A stretch of DNA of 64,000 bases from JAHBNG01 sp039028975 (GTDB lineage: Bacteria; Chloroflexota; Anaerolineae; Caldilineales; Caldilineaceae): NCBI GenBank assembly GCA_039028975.1, contig JBCCHB010000031.1:56047-120046 (forward strand). Reading direction: 5' to 3'. Position numbers and translations under genes: made by a program. Below, in pieces: positions 1 through 9,208 of this stretch; within the stretch, counting starts at the first letter, position 1; each line of letters begins with the position of its first letter. The notes under the pieces were generated by a model that ran no database searches, was not told the DNA's origin, and worked only from the letters and a program-made list of their open reading frames with translations.

Positions 1-1122
1 AATTGGGCCTGCCATCCTGAATGTGTCCCCCTTGATTTTACCCTCTCCCAAGACAGGCTCTACCACAATAATGGCCCCAATGATGAAGGGGAAATAACCT
101 TTAGCGATGTCTCCCACTTACTAGATTTTCCAAAGCTTTTGGGGGCCGGTTTTACGGCCAGCTTTGTGGATGTGGATAACGATCGAGATATGGACCTCTA
201 TGTGGTCAACGATGCCTTACTGAATCCCATTGGCAACGTCCTCTGGCGCAATGATGGGCCGGATCGGCAAGGGAGCTGTGGTGGTTGGTGCTGGACGGAT
301 GCTTCTGAGGAGACAGGGGCAGGTATTGTTATTGAAGGTATGGGACTGGCTGTAGGAGACTATGACAATGACCAGGATCTGGATTTCTACTTCTCCAACA
401 TGGTTAATCCTAGCGCCTTGATGGAGAACCAAGGGAATGGCTCATTTGTCAATCTGGCTAAGCAAGCAGGCGTGGTCGGCGCGCCTGGGGCAACAGTAGG
501 CTGGGGAACTTCATTCTTTGACTACAACAACGATGGCTGGCTTGATCTCTATATGTCTACCACCGAGTTTCGAAACTATGATCCGGAAACGCCCCCAGAT
601 GGTATGCACTTTGAACACCCCAATATCCTCTTTGAAAATGCCCGAGATGGCACCTTTCGCCGAACGACGCCCACAAGCTGGATCGAAAAACCACGGCGCA
701 GTATGGGGATAGCTTATGCCGACTATGATCAGGATGGCTGGATGGACTTTGTGACAGGTGACTGGAACAAGGGATTTACTCTCTATCGTAATCTGCTTGG
801 TGAGAGCACAAAGGCAAATTGGCTCACAATCAAACTCATCGGTAGCGTGAACCCAGGCAATCCTGTAAATCGTGACGCCATCGGCACTCGAGTCTACTTA
901 ATGACCAACCATGGCCATCGCCAGATGCAGGAGGTCAAGAGCGGTTCAAGTTTAGGTGCTGGCAACGATACCGCTCTTCACTTTGGGCTTGGCGATGCAG
1001 AGATCGATTCCGTTCTCATCTTATGGCCCAATGATGAGATTCGTCTCTTTAAGAATGTGCCTGTGAATCAAGTCTGGCCGGTAGGGTATGAGATGCCGAG
1101 CCACGACTTTAGCGAGAATTAA
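1..1122 (+). CDS. FG-GAP/VCBS repeat protein with C-terminal ASPIC/UnbV domain (5' end outside window)
   Basis: The frame is open from the first base, so only the last 373 residues are present. Four FG-GAP/VCBS-type calcium-binding loops are visible: FVDVDNDRDMDLY near residue 55, VGDYDNDQDLDFY near 118, FFDYNNDGWLDLY near 173 and YADYDQDGWMDF near 239. Such repeats form beta-propeller blades. Residues about 281-346 (GTRVYL, VKSGSSLGAGND, HFGLGDAEIDSVLILWP) match the ASPIC/UnbV domain that commonly ends this family. The protein is probably exported, but the signal peptide would lie outside the window. The substrate is unknown. It has no FLPLV-type tail, unlike the surface proteins downstream, and the next genes are on the other strand. 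Confidence 0.85.
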   Translation, partial: NWACHPECVPLDFTLSQDRLYHNNGPNDEGEITFSDVSHLLDFPKLLGAGFTASFVDVDNDRDMDLYVVNDALLNPIGNVLWRNDGPDRQGSCGGWCWTDASEETGAGIVIEGMGLAVGDYDNDQDLDFYFSNMVNPSALMENQGNGSFVNLAKQAGVVGAPGATVGWGTSFFDYNNDGWLDLYMSTTEFRNYDPETPPDGMHFEHPNILFENARDGTFRRTTPTSWIEKPRRSMGIAYADYDQDGWMDFVTGDWNKGFTLYRNLLGESTKANWLTIKLIGSVNPGNPVNRDAIGTRVYLMTNHGHRQMQEVKSGSSLGAGNDTALHFGLGDAEIDSVLILWPNDEIRLFKNVPVNQVWPVGYEMPSHDFSEN

Positions 1123-1148
1123 ATAGCTTGCTCATATAAGATTCCTCA

Positions 1149-1355
1149 TTACATAACACCCGCCCATAACCTGAACGCGGCAATCCACTCTTCGCTTGCA
1201 GGATCAAGATCAACAAACTCCAGTTCAGATAATGGAAATGCGTGATTTGATCCCCCTTTTTCGATGGTAACCATCATGCCACGCTCAGGACTGCTTTTGC
1301 TATCCAGGCCAAGAACCTTAACAGGATCCCCAAGCGCATTGGCGTTGAGAGGGAA
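1149..1355 (-). pseudogene. Remnant of a CcbP-like calcium-binding protein (C-terminal half)
   Basis: Translation of the minus strand gives about 67 residues with protein-like character: GDPVKVLGLDSKSSPERGMM, then a strand ending in NHAFPLSELEFVDLDP, then ASEEWIAAFRLWAGVM and a stop. The pattern (G-D-x-V-x-V-x-G, then A-x-PLS-x-LE-x-x-D, then a helix with W) resembles from memory the C-terminal half of the CcbP calcium-binding family known from cyanobacteria. There is no start codon at the left end of the similarity. The segment is in the same frame as the upstream minus-strand gene and follows its stop codon directly. It is either a decayed gene or the tail of a former fusion. Confidence 0.45.
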
Positions 1356-2060
1356 TTATTTCTCCATACGAATTAGTCGGCTTACGAGCGTTAGACCGAT
1401 AGTCCGGCGAAAGAGGGCAAAACACCAGCGCTCATAGTGGCGAAGCGGGTCATGTAGAAAGTGAGGCCACGCTGTATAGTCGTCGATAAAGAGGCTGATA
1501 CCCTCTGCTAGGTCCAATTTTTCTAACGCAGGTGTGTTGCGCAACTCAGCGAGTAGCGAAGGGGGGATAAGCTCAGACTTCTCTGCGGCCTGCAAGATTT
1601 TCCCCTTATATTCCTCAGTAGGAATCAGGCCCTCTACAGGAAAGGTGGCTTGGTAGAAGAAAAAGGTTTTACCATCTTGGGTAAGGGTTATGCGGCGATG
1701 GCGGTTGAAAATGGGTAGCAATTCGCTATAGTCCATGCGTATAGCATCGACGCGGCTCAACCGAAGCAGTCGACCGTAAGCCACCTTTCCTGGTGATTTC
1801 TCTACTGAGGCAAAGCCACCTCCTTTGAATGGGCCCTGCTGGGTAAAACGCATCTGGTGATCCCGTAAAAGAAATTCCTCTTGACCCAACACTCTCATCC
1901 GTCTCCGATAAAGAACGGCTGGGTCCAGGTTTGCCCCAAAAGCAAAGTAGTTAACAGGTGGATTGAAGCGGCTTAACAATCCCCGTGTATCATAGCTAAG
2001 GATGGCAGCAACAAGATTCCAAAATTCATATCCAAGGCGCCATAAGAGAAGTCGGAGCAT
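1356..2060 (-). CDS. Gamma-glutamylcyclotransferase-fold (GGCT/AIG2-like) protein
   Basis: This is a 234-residue protein. The motif YFAFGANLDPAVLYRR (residues 38-53) matches the glycine-rich nucleotide-like loop at the start of GGCT-fold enzymes (typical form Y-F-A-Y-G-S-N-L). Members release 5-oxoproline from gamma-glutamyl compounds or are of unknown specificity. The first 24 residues are hydrophobic with several arginines and could be a membrane-associating helix, which is unusual for the family. The catalytic glutamate could not be placed with certainty; E112 in MDYSELLPIF is a candidate. No clear ribosome-binding site precedes the ATG. It is an isolated minus-strand gene, unrelated in theme to the surface genes. 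Confidence 0.7.
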   Translation of the reverse strand: MLRLLLWRLGYEFWNLVAAILSYDTRGLLSRFNPPVNYFAFGANLDPAVLYRRRMRVLGQEEFLLRDHQMRFTQQGPFKGGGFASVEKSPGKVAYGRLLRLSRVDAIRMDYSELLPIFNRHRRITLTQDGKTFFFYQATFPVEGLIPTEEYKGKILQAAEKSELIPPSLLAELRNTPALEKLDLAEGISLFIDDYTAWPHFLHDPLRHYERWCFALFRRTIGLTLVSRLIRMEK

Positions 2061-2228
2061 TTATATTCAGAATCTCATCCATTAAATTTTACTGATATTT
2101 TGGCTTTACTGCCAGAAGCGGACCGTTCTGCCATTTTCAACGTGTTCGAATCTCGCTTCGCCTTCCAGATTTCGGCATGGCTCACATGCGAAAAAATTCG
2201 GATAACAAATCCAGTGGTTCCAAACATA

Positions 2229-2322
2229 TCATTTCGACGAGGAGAAATCTTCGGCCTTGCCAGAGAGAACGTGAAAATTTCCCCCTCCCGTGCCGCTTTG
2301 CGGGTGTAGCCAAGCGAAATGA
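2229..2322. repeat. Interspersed repeat with TCATTTCG / CGAAATGA ends
   Basis: TCATTTCG at 2229-2236 pairs with CGAAATGA at 2315-2322. The inside is rich in the pattern GAGAAATCTTCGG and GCCAAGCGAAATGACA. Related phrases occur at 49135-49172 (inside a repeat B copy) and, degraded, at 20240-20335, so this is an interspersed non-coding repeat and not part of a gene. Confidence 0.5.
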
Positions 2323-2604
2323 CAGTGAAGGAGTCGTTGCCCATGGTTACAGATGCAATGCATCCTCTACTGATATTCGACAAATCATTGGGGTAGTGTG
2401 GATGTAGGTGTAATGAATAGTACGATGTCAGTCGATCCGATTTTGGTAACTTGTTAGTAGCGTTCGGTATGGTGCTTTTGAATGTCAATGAGAACGAGTT
2501 AATTTCCCAAAACAGCCACTTCTTGTCATCACACCAGGGTTACGTAGCTCGAAAGAGGCGAGCATTACTGCTGAGTTGTTTAGGGATAGATCCTATATGA
2601 TCAA

Positions 2605-2662
2605 AGGTAATGAGTCAAATGGCCGATGCGTAATCGTATCGTAAACTGTTATTTTATACTCA
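2605..2662 (+). promoter_or_regulatory. Conserved upstream element, copy 1
   Basis: GATGCG at 2625 is followed 21 bases later by CTGTTATTTTAT. The same pair, GATGC or GATGT and CTG(T/A)TATC(T/C)TATTG, recurs at 19208, 26369 and 49572 with spacing of 20-21 bases. Each copy lies 350-880 bases upstream of a plus-strand surface-protein gene. Here the gene is at 3161. The function is unknown; a promoter, operator or remnant of a duplicated leader are all possible. Confidence 0.4.
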
Positions 2663-2944
2663 GACGTATGTTTTCTGAATATCAAACCACTCCTACATAC
2701 CTCCACCGCAATGAAGTTAGTTGCCGATCGCTGATCTCTCACAAATATTCACTTTACGTTGCATCCTACGCCATCTTGTAAGGTGGTTCCAGAAAACAAG
2801 TATCCACAACAGAGGGAATAGCACGCCTAGCGGGGCTTTATCCCTGGCGCTACCGGCAGAGCCTCGAAAGGTGATCGGTCTGTTGCGCGGATAGTCTATT
2901 TTCTGGAATAGCCTAAGCCAAATTGAGTAAACACTCCGATGGAC

Positions 2945-2976
2945 TATACGACGGTTTTCAAATGGAGCTTAGTATA
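2945..2976. repeat. Palindromic repeat A, short internally deleted copy
   Basis: It begins TATACGAC and ends TTTTCAAATGGAGC then TTAGTATA. This matches both ends of the 85-bp repeat A seen at 9962-10046 and 18963-19046 but lacks the middle. Confidence 0.5.
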
Positions 2977-3030
2977 GAACATTACTGAAGCAGTACTCCT
3001 CGAAGTTTCAATCCGCCAAAAGTACTCCTA

Positions 3031-3113
3031 TTAAGGAATGAAATGCAAGTAACGTGCGTTTCAATCGGGCATAGCCCACCAACTTTCCAAGTTATTTCAT
3101 TCTCGTTCCTAAA
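3031..3113. repeat. Palindromic repeat B (TAAGGAAYGA ends)
   Basis: The left end TTAAGGAATGAAATGCAAG is imperfectly repeated, inverted, at the right end as TTTCATTCTCGTTCCTAAA. The centre contains TTCAATCGGGCATAGCCCA. A close copy with the same centre lies at 37178-37264, and a copy with a different centre at 49104-49202. Size and termini fit a small non-autonomous mobile element. Confidence 0.7.
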
Positions 3114-3160
3114 GCAATTCCCTTGAAGTAACGAATTTATTGTCAATAAGGAAGTACCTC

Positions 3161-6100
3161 ATGCCAATCCACAAAAATATCCACTCCATCCGCGCAATCG
3201 TCTATGCGCTGGTGCTCTTTCTCTTTCTTACAGGACTCATCCCGCCCCCAGCATTCACTCATTTGGCACGTACCGTTGTGACGATTCCATTTAATCTTAT
3301 AGGTCATCAAGGTTCTGGATCAATGAATAGAGGCAACATTGCCCATGCAGCAACAGATGATAATCTGTGGGTGCATGGCGCAGCAGGGGTAGATGAATGC
3401 AATACTCCAACGCCCTGGACAGGAAGCCTTTATCATAGCGGCCTGGATCAACTAATACCTGATGTGCGGGGAATCGATTGGTTGGCTGAATCAAGCGGCA
3501 TCTTTGAAGGGCTTGGTCCTATCGGGACGCCCTTGATCGCAGGCACAACATTCACCTTGCGCTATCAATCTACCTTGATTGGTGTCACCTCTCCAGAAGC
3601 GGCACCTGTTCCTTTTCCGGGCTTAAGCACCGCCTTCGAATATACCATCGTTGCCGAAATTCCTATGATCGTCGTTGCCGACAATACAATTGCTGGCTTT
3701 CAGACCTTGATCATGGCCACCGAGCCTGGGGGGCAATTTCATATCTTTCATGATACCACCTCTAACGCAGTTGTTGGCACAGGCATCGGTTTTGATGATG
3801 GAGGCACGTTGGTCGCTTCTGGTACATTTACGGCGGGTCAACTGGTCAACTTTACCTATAACTCTGGAAATGGGACTGGCAATGGCGGCTTTAACTTTAC
3901 CCAATCATCGATCACCTTTCTGAATCCTGCGTTTATCGATCCGACAACCAACGTTACCGGATTCCAATTAGAGGGAACCGTCAACTATCCGGCAAATGAA
4001 GCGACAACTACAGCCTTTTTTGATGGGCGAGCAGGTGAGGGACGACTGGTGCCATATGAAGTTTCTCCTGATGATCTCCAGATCAAGATTGACACCAGCA
4101 GCAATTTCCTGGAATGCCTCTCCCGCTTTGGGGATCGGGTCTGGATCGAGTCGGATGACGATGGCAATGCCAATACAGGTGACATTACACCCGTTGCTGG
4201 AATGATCATCACGGCCACCCGCAATACGCTAGCTGGCACAGAGATCTTAACCACCACGACCAACGCATCTGGCTACTACTCATTCACCGTACTGGCAGAC
4301 ACCTATACCGTCACCTACGGCTCCGTTCCTGCCAGCTATGGCACGGTGGTACCAAGCGCGACACCGGGAGGCAGCAGCGAATCGGGTATGGCGGGCAGCT
4401 ACCAAGAAGCAGGCAACCCCGACCAGAGTCACACTAATGGCACGATTGTAACTGTCGGTGTGGGTGAAGAGAACTGGCACGTAGACTTTGCGTTCAACGA
4501 GCCACCAGCCCGCTTTGGGGATCGGGTTTGGATCGAATCGGATACTGACGGCAGCGCGAACACAGGTGACCTAACGCCTATTGTCGGTATGGTCATTACG
4601 GCTACCCGCGCAACGCAAGATGGGCCAGAAATCTTTACTACCACCACCAACGCCATGGGTTACTACTCATTTACCGTCCCTGCTGACACATACACGGTTA
4701 CCTACGGCTCAACACCAGCCAACTATGGGACACTGGTCCCTAGTGCAACGCCAGGAGGCAACAGTGAATCGGGCAATGCAGGTAGCTATCAAGAGGCAAA
4801 CAATCCTGACCAAAGCCACAGCAATGGCACCACATTAACAGTAGCGCCAGCCGAAGAGAACTGGCATATTGATTTTGCCTTCAATGTACCACCAGCTCAG
4901 TTTGGTGATAGAGTTTGGATTGAGTCAGACGCAGACGGCAATGCCAACACAGGTGACATTACGCCTGTAGCTGGCATGGTAATTACCGCCACGGCCACTA
5001 CGCAAGATGGTCCTCAGGTCTATACAACCACGACCAACGTTGGGGGCTACTACTCATTCACTGTACCGGCCAACAGCTACGTCGTTACCTATGGAACCGT
5101 TCCCGAGAGCTATGGCCCATTTATCCCAAGCGCCACACCCGGCGGTAGCGGTGAAACGGGCAATGCCGGACTTTACCAAGAAGCTGGCAACCCAGATCAG
5201 AGCCACTCCAATGGCACAATCGTTACTGTTGCGGCAGGTGAAGCCAATTGGCACGTAGACTTTGCCTTTACCCCAGCCATTTATGACTTGGCACTTATCA
5301 AAACCTTGGTCAGTACGGGCCCCTTTGCAGCGGGTGATGCCGTCATCTACCGTATTACTGTGGTGAACCAGGGAAACCTGGATGCAGCCAATATAGGCGT
5401 TATCGATTATGTACCTAGCAATATGAACTATACTGGCTCCTTTGTGGCAAGCATTTCCACAACGGCCCAGGGTAATCCAGTCAACATTAGCGATGACGGC
5501 AACGGACTCTTTACTCTTGACGCGCTATTGGCTGGCGATCAGGTAGCATTTAATTTGGCCCTAAGCATCGACGCCAACTTCCAAGGGACATCCATTACCA
5601 ATTGGGCCGAAATTGATGATGATAATGGCCTGGATCAAGATTCAACGCCCGATAATGCCAACCAGAATCAACCAGGCGAAGAAGACGGTCAGTGGGTGGA
5701 CAATGATCTAGATTCGACAGACCCTGACAATAACGGCACGCCTGATGAAGATGACCATGACCCCGAGAACATTACCGTAGAGCAGGTGTACGATCTGGCC
5801 CTCATTAAGACGTTGGTCAGTTCGGGACCCTTTGCGCCTGGCGATGCCGTCATCTTCCGCATCACTGTGGTAAATCAAGGAACCCTGGATGCGACCGATA
5901 TTGGCATTACCGACTATATACCGGACGGCATGAGTTACACCGGCTCTAGTGTGGAAAGTGTCTCTACGACTAGCAATGACAATCCAGTCAATATTAGTGA
6001 TGACGGCAATGGCCTCTTCACCATTAATTCCCTGATAGACGGTGATCAAGTAGCATTTGACATTGTCCTCACCATTGACGATACATTCCAAGGGACATCC

Positions 6101-7366
6101 CTCACCAATTGGGTCGAAATCGATGAGGATAATGGGCTGGATCATGATTCAACACCCGACAACACCAATCAGAACCAGCTAGGTGAAGGAGATGGGGAAT
6201 GGGTAGATAACGACCTGGATTCTACAGACCCTGACAATAACGGTACGCCTGATGAAGATGACCATGACCCCGAGAACATTCCTGTAGAGCAGGTGTATGA
6301 TCTGGCCCTCATTAAGACGCTGGTAAGTTCCGGACCCTTTGTGCCTGGCGATGCTGTCACATTCCGTATCACAGTAGTCAACCAGGGAACCCTGAATGCT
6401 GCCAACATTGGAATCACTGACTATGTGCCTGCCGATATGCGCTATTCTGAATCGAACGTGGCAAGTGTTCCGGCAACAGCAAACGGCAATCTAGTCAGCA
6501 TTAGCGATTCTGGCAATGGCTCCTTCACAATCGATGCCTTGGCCGCAGGCGATCAAGTAGAATTTGATGTAACGTTGACGATTAATGCCACCTTCCAGGG
6601 ATTATCGATTACCAATTGGGCCGAGATCAATGAGGACGATGGAGATGATCAGGACTCGACCCCTGACAGTACCAATCAGAATCAGCCTGGTGAGGAAGAT
6701 GGAGAATGGACGGACAACGACTTGGGTTCAACCGACCCCAACAACAACAGTATCCCAGACGAGGATGACCACGATCCCGAAACCATTGCGGTAGAGCAGG
6801 TCTTTGATTTAGCGCTGATCAAGAGACTGACCAGTAGCGGCCCATTTAGCCCAGGGGATGAGGTAACCTTTGGTATCACGGTCTTCAATCAGGGAACGGT
6901 TGATGCCCTTACTATACGAGTCATAGACTATTTGCCGCTTGGTATGACCCTGAGTCCAAATGACAGAAATGGTTGGATTGATAATGGCGATGGAACGGTC
7001 ACAAGTCCAACAATTGCCCTATTGCTGGCTGGGAGATCAACTACGTTGAATATTCTAGTGGCAATTGGCAGCAATATCCAGGGCGTTACGCTAACGAATT
7101 ATGCTGAAATTTCTGAGGTGACCAATGTGGCCCAGCTTTTAGACATCGATTCGATCCCAGACACGGACCCAGATAACGACGGCACCATCAAAGACAATGT
7201 CATCACCGAAAGCTGGCTCCGTAGCGCAGATGATAATGATCAGGATGATCACGATCCGGCTTTCATCGAGATTCCAGCACCAACCGCATTGAAGGTAATA
7301 GAGGAGCCATTTGAAGAAGAACAACAAGAATCGTTTCTCTTCTTCCCTATCATAATGAGTCAGTAA
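3161..7366 (+). CDS. Exported protein: three SdrD-B-like and four DUF11 repeats, FFPII tail
   Basis: This is a 1,401-residue protein. The ATG at 3161 is chosen because AAGGAA (3148-3153) sits at good spacing; an in-frame TTG at 3140 has no such site. A signal peptide spans about residues 1-36. Residues about 60-320 are an unassigned beta-rich region. Three SdrD-B/Cna-B-like repeats, each opening FGDRVWIESD, start near residues 322, 450 and 580 with a period of about 128. Four DUF11 domains opening (Y/F)DLALIK start near 707, 877, 1046 and 1216. Each DUF11 domain is followed by an acidic linker with NQNQ and DPDNNGTPDEDDHDPE. The C-terminus ends FLFFPIIMSQ, a variant of the tail seen on seven other proteins here. 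A structural role as a surface stalk or adhesin is inferred; no enzyme motif is seen. Confidence 0.9.
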   Translation: MPIHKNIHSIRAIVYALVLFLFLTGLIPPPAFTHLARTVVTIPFNLIGHQGSGSMNRGNIAHAATDDNLWVHGAAGVDECNTPTPWTGSLYHSGLDQLIPDVRGIDWLAESSGIFEGLGPIGTPLIAGTTFTLRYQSTLIGVTSPEAAPVPFPGLSTAFEYTIVAEIPMIVVADNTIAGFQTLIMATEPGGQFHIFHDTTSNAVVGTGIGFDDGGTLVASGTFTAGQLVNFTYNSGNGTGNGGFNFTQSSITFLNPAFIDPTTNVTGFQLEGTVNYPANEATTTAFFDGRAGEGRLVPYEVSPDDLQIKIDTSSNFLECLSRFGDRVWIESDDDGNANTGDITPVAGMIITATRNTLAGTEILTTTTNASGYYSFTVLADTYTVTYGSVPASYGTVVPSATPGGSSESGMAGSYQEAGNPDQSHTNGTIVTVGVGEENWHVDFAFNEPPARFGDRVWIESDTDGSANTGDLTPIVGMVITATRATQDGPEIFTTTTNAMGYYSFTVPADTYTVTYGSTPANYGTLVPSATPGGNSESGNAGSYQEANNPDQSHSNGTTLTVAPAEENWHIDFAFNVPPAQFGDRVWIESDADGNANTGDITPVAGMVITATATTQDGPQVYTTTTNVGGYYSFTVPANSYVVTYGTVPESYGPFIPSATPGGSGETGNAGLYQEAGNPDQSHSNGTIVTVAAGEANWHVDFAFTPAIYDLALIKTLVSTGPFAAGDAVIYRITVVNQGNLDAANIGVIDYVPSNMNYTGSFVASISTTAQGNPVNISDDGNGLFTLDALLAGDQVAFNLALSIDANFQGTSITNWAEIDDDNGLDQDSTPDNANQNQPGEEDGQWVDNDLDSTDPDNNGTPDEDDHDPENITVEQVYDLALIKTLVSSGPFAPGDAVIFRITVVNQGTLDATDIGITDYIPDGMSYTGSSVESVSTTSNDNPVNISDDGNGLFTINSLIDGDQVAFDIVLTIDDTFQGTSLTNWVEIDEDNGLDHDSTPDNTNQNQLGEGDGEWVDNDLDSTDPDNNGTPDEDDHDPENIPVEQVYDLALIKTLVSSGPFVPGDAVTFRITVVNQGTLNAANIGITDYVPADMRYSESNVASVPATANGNLVSISDSGNGSFTIDALAAGDQVEFDVTLTINATFQGLSITNWAEINEDDGDDQDSTPDSTNQNQPGEEDGEWTDNDLGSTDPNNNSIPDEDDHDPETIAVEQVFDLALIKRLTSSGPFSPGDEVTFGITVFNQGTVDALTIRVIDYLPLGMTLSPNDRNGWIDNGDGTVTSPTIALLLAGRSTTLNILVAIGSNIQGVTLTNYAEISEVTNVAQLLDIDSIPDTDPDNDGTIKDNVITESWLRSADDNDQDDHDPAFIEIPAPTALKVIEEPFEEEQQESFLFFPIIMSQ

Positions 7367-7386
7367 TATTCTTGATAGCTTTTCAG

Positions 7387-7434
7387 CTAGTCAGCATTTC
7401 AGCACTCGAGCTAACCGGTCGAAATGCTGACTAG
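7387..7434. terminator. Perfect 14-bp hairpin between convergent genes
   Basis: CTAGTCAGCATTTC (7387-7400) is exactly complementary to GAAATGCTGACTAG (7421-7434), with a 20-base loop. It lies between the ends of two convergent genes. There is no U-run on either side, so it may act as a bidirectional RNA end-stabiliser and not as a classical terminator. Confidence 0.55.
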
Positions 7435-7456
7435 TGAATGATCCGATTGGTAAGCA

Positions 7457-9073
7457 TCAACTGGGGCCGTGAGGGGCTTTTTGCTCTACCTCTGCTAAAA
7501 TTTGGCTCGATTTGCTTACCTCTATATTCATCTGTGAGGCAATCTTTACGACTCGTTCACGCGTCTGCTGCGTAGCCGGTGGATGCTGACAAATGTGCCG
7601 GAAGAGCTCTGCGACTTCTGCGAATGTCTCCCTGTTCGTTGCGCCATGTGATCCTCTGGCCAGTAGCGCCCTAATATAGGCCAACCCTGCCTGTGCATCA
7701 AGAGCGACGGGGAGACGAGATTGTGCCTCAGCGTCATTCAATACCTTTTGGAAGTAGGTGTTAGCCTCCTCCAGGTCCTCCAATTCGATTAGCGCCCAGC
7801 CCAGGGTTGGAAGTGCATGAACCCACCAATAGGGCAAACCGATAGCCAGGCATTCGGTAAAGAGAGCCTTGGCTTCCACGTACTCTCCACACTCTTCGGC
7901 CAGGCAACCCTCTTCCCAGAGGACAGGCGCCATATGTATCTCCGCCCCCAGCTCTCTAGCCACCTTGCGACAGTCTAGAAATGATGACTTTGCTTGGGTG
8001 TGTTTCTTCTGAAGACGAAGCGCTTCTCCCAGAGCCGTCATGCAGTCTAAAAGGCTGGTCTTGCCCATACCACCAGAGCCGACAATGGTCAAAAGACGAC
8101 ACGCTTGCTCACGAAGACGTCCGTTGATAAAATCTAGCTCTGCCTGACGTCCGATAAATACTGCCAGCGGCGTCGTTAGATTGTGAGGAATAGGTGTTCG
8201 CTCGATCGATACAGGTTTGCTTGATCCATGTTTGACCGATGTAGTAAACGGAACAGACAGTCTCTCCCCCAAATGATCAAGACTATCTACGTAAGTCCCC
8301 GCCTGAATCTGCTGATAGAGAGCAACGGTTTCAGCCATTGGTTCGATGGAAAACTCGTCAGCCAGGACTTGACAACAGAGCTTATATTGCTTGAGTGCCT
8401 GTGTTCGCTGACCGCTGGCTGCCAACATCCTCATCATCTGCCGATGAGCCAACTCTGACCAAGGTTCTAGCGCCAATAAGCGACGGCCGGCAGCCAGGCC
8501 AGCGCCGTATTCACCGCGCTCTATAAAAGATGTGGCCAAGGTTTCTAGCACTTGCAATATGAGCAGGTGTAGTTGTTCACGTTGCTGCAGCATCCATTCC
8601 TCAAAAGCTCCTGCATTGCGTATGTGAAAACCCTGCAAGAATTCGCCTTGATAGAGTTCAATTGCTGCCTTTAATATCTTTAAATCTTGTCCGGCAATCG
8701 TCGAATTTACGAGTGTGTGTAAGTTCTCGACATCCAACTGATAGGGAAGGTGTCGAGCAAAGGAAACCTCTGTTGTCTCTACATTCAAGTAGGGGCCAAT
8801 CTGTCGTTTAAGAATAGCTAAAGTTGAACGCAGATTATTCTTGGCCGATTGCTCATCCATATCCGGCCAAAGGAGTGCTGCCAGCGTATCGCGCGTAGAT
8901 GAGCCTGTCGTCATGACCAGATAGAAGAACAGAGCCTGAGCTTTGCGACTACCGAATTTGGCGAGAAAATGACCAGCTAGTCTAATTTCACTTGGCCCCA
9001 AAAGCTTTATTTGGAGAGCAGACCCTTCACTATTCTGGAAGTCTACTATGGGGTTTGTTAATCTTTGGCGCAT
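7457..9073 (-). CDS. SARP/BTAD-type transcriptional regulator with TPR-like tail and deleted ATPase core
   Basis: This is a 538-residue protein. Residues 20-100 form an OmpR-like winged helix (LLGPSEIRL, RKAQALFFYLV, LAALLWPD, NNLRSTLAILKR). Residues 105-258 match the bacterial transcriptional activation domain (GEFLQGF, FEEWMLQQRE, GLAAGRRLLALEPWSE, ALKQYKLC). A P-loop, GSGGMGKT, lies at 332-339, preceded by FIGRQAELDFI as in NB-ARC regulators. Only three residues after the P-loop the sequence passes directly into TPR-like helices (LGEALRLQKKHTQAKSSF). The usual several hundred residues of Walker B, sensor and winged-helix segments are missing. It may bind DNA but is unlikely to hydrolyse ATP. 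It sits tail to tail with the surface gene at 3161 and divergent from 9209. Confidence 0.85.
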   Translation of the reverse strand: MRQRLTNPIVDFQNSEGSALQIKLLGPSEIRLAGHFLAKFGSRKAQALFFYLVMTTGSSTRDTLAALLWPDMDEQSAKNNLRSTLAILKRQIGPYLNVETTEVSFARHLPYQLDVENLHTLVNSTIAGQDLKILKAAIELYQGEFLQGFHIRNAGAFEEWMLQQREQLHLLILQVLETLATSFIERGEYGAGLAAGRRLLALEPWSELAHRQMMRMLAASGQRTQALKQYKLCCQVLADEFSIEPMAETVALYQQIQAGTYVDSLDHLGERLSVPFTTSVKHGSSKPVSIERTPIPHNLTTPLAVFIGRQAELDFINGRLREQACRLLTIVGSGGMGKTSLLDCMTALGEALRLQKKHTQAKSSFLDCRKVARELGAEIHMAPVLWEEGCLAEECGEYVEAKALFTECLAIGLPYWWVHALPTLGWALIELEDLEEANTYFQKVLNDAEAQSRLPVALDAQAGLAYIRALLARGSHGATNRETFAEVAELFRHICQHPPATQQTRERVVKIASQMNIEVSKSSQILAEVEQKAPHGPS

Positions 9074-9208
9074 TTTTTGCCGTTTATTTGTCGCAATTAG
9101 AGTAATCTTAAGGTGTATTTTACCTTAACTTAGAGTGTTTGTCATCATGATTTTCACGCATATTTATTTCACACATATTTCCGCATATATAAGTACCAAG
9201 AGGTCAAC

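Larger units (their letters stand above)
2061..3160. other. 1.1-kb intergenic region with repeats, no convincing gene
   Basis: Short open frames here have no ribosome-binding site or recognisable motif. One of 137 codons on the minus strand reads through a palindromic repeat. The region holds a hairpin-type repeat (2229-2322), a copy of the conserved upstream element (about 2605-2662), a short copy of palindromic repeat A (2945-2976) and a complete repeat B (3031-3113). It is the probable promoter and leader region for the gene at 3161. Confidence 0.6.

Noticed and set aside
2075..2488. A 137-codon minus-strand frame
   Set aside because: It reads through an interspersed palindromic repeat and the conserved upstream element; no motif and no ribosome-binding site.
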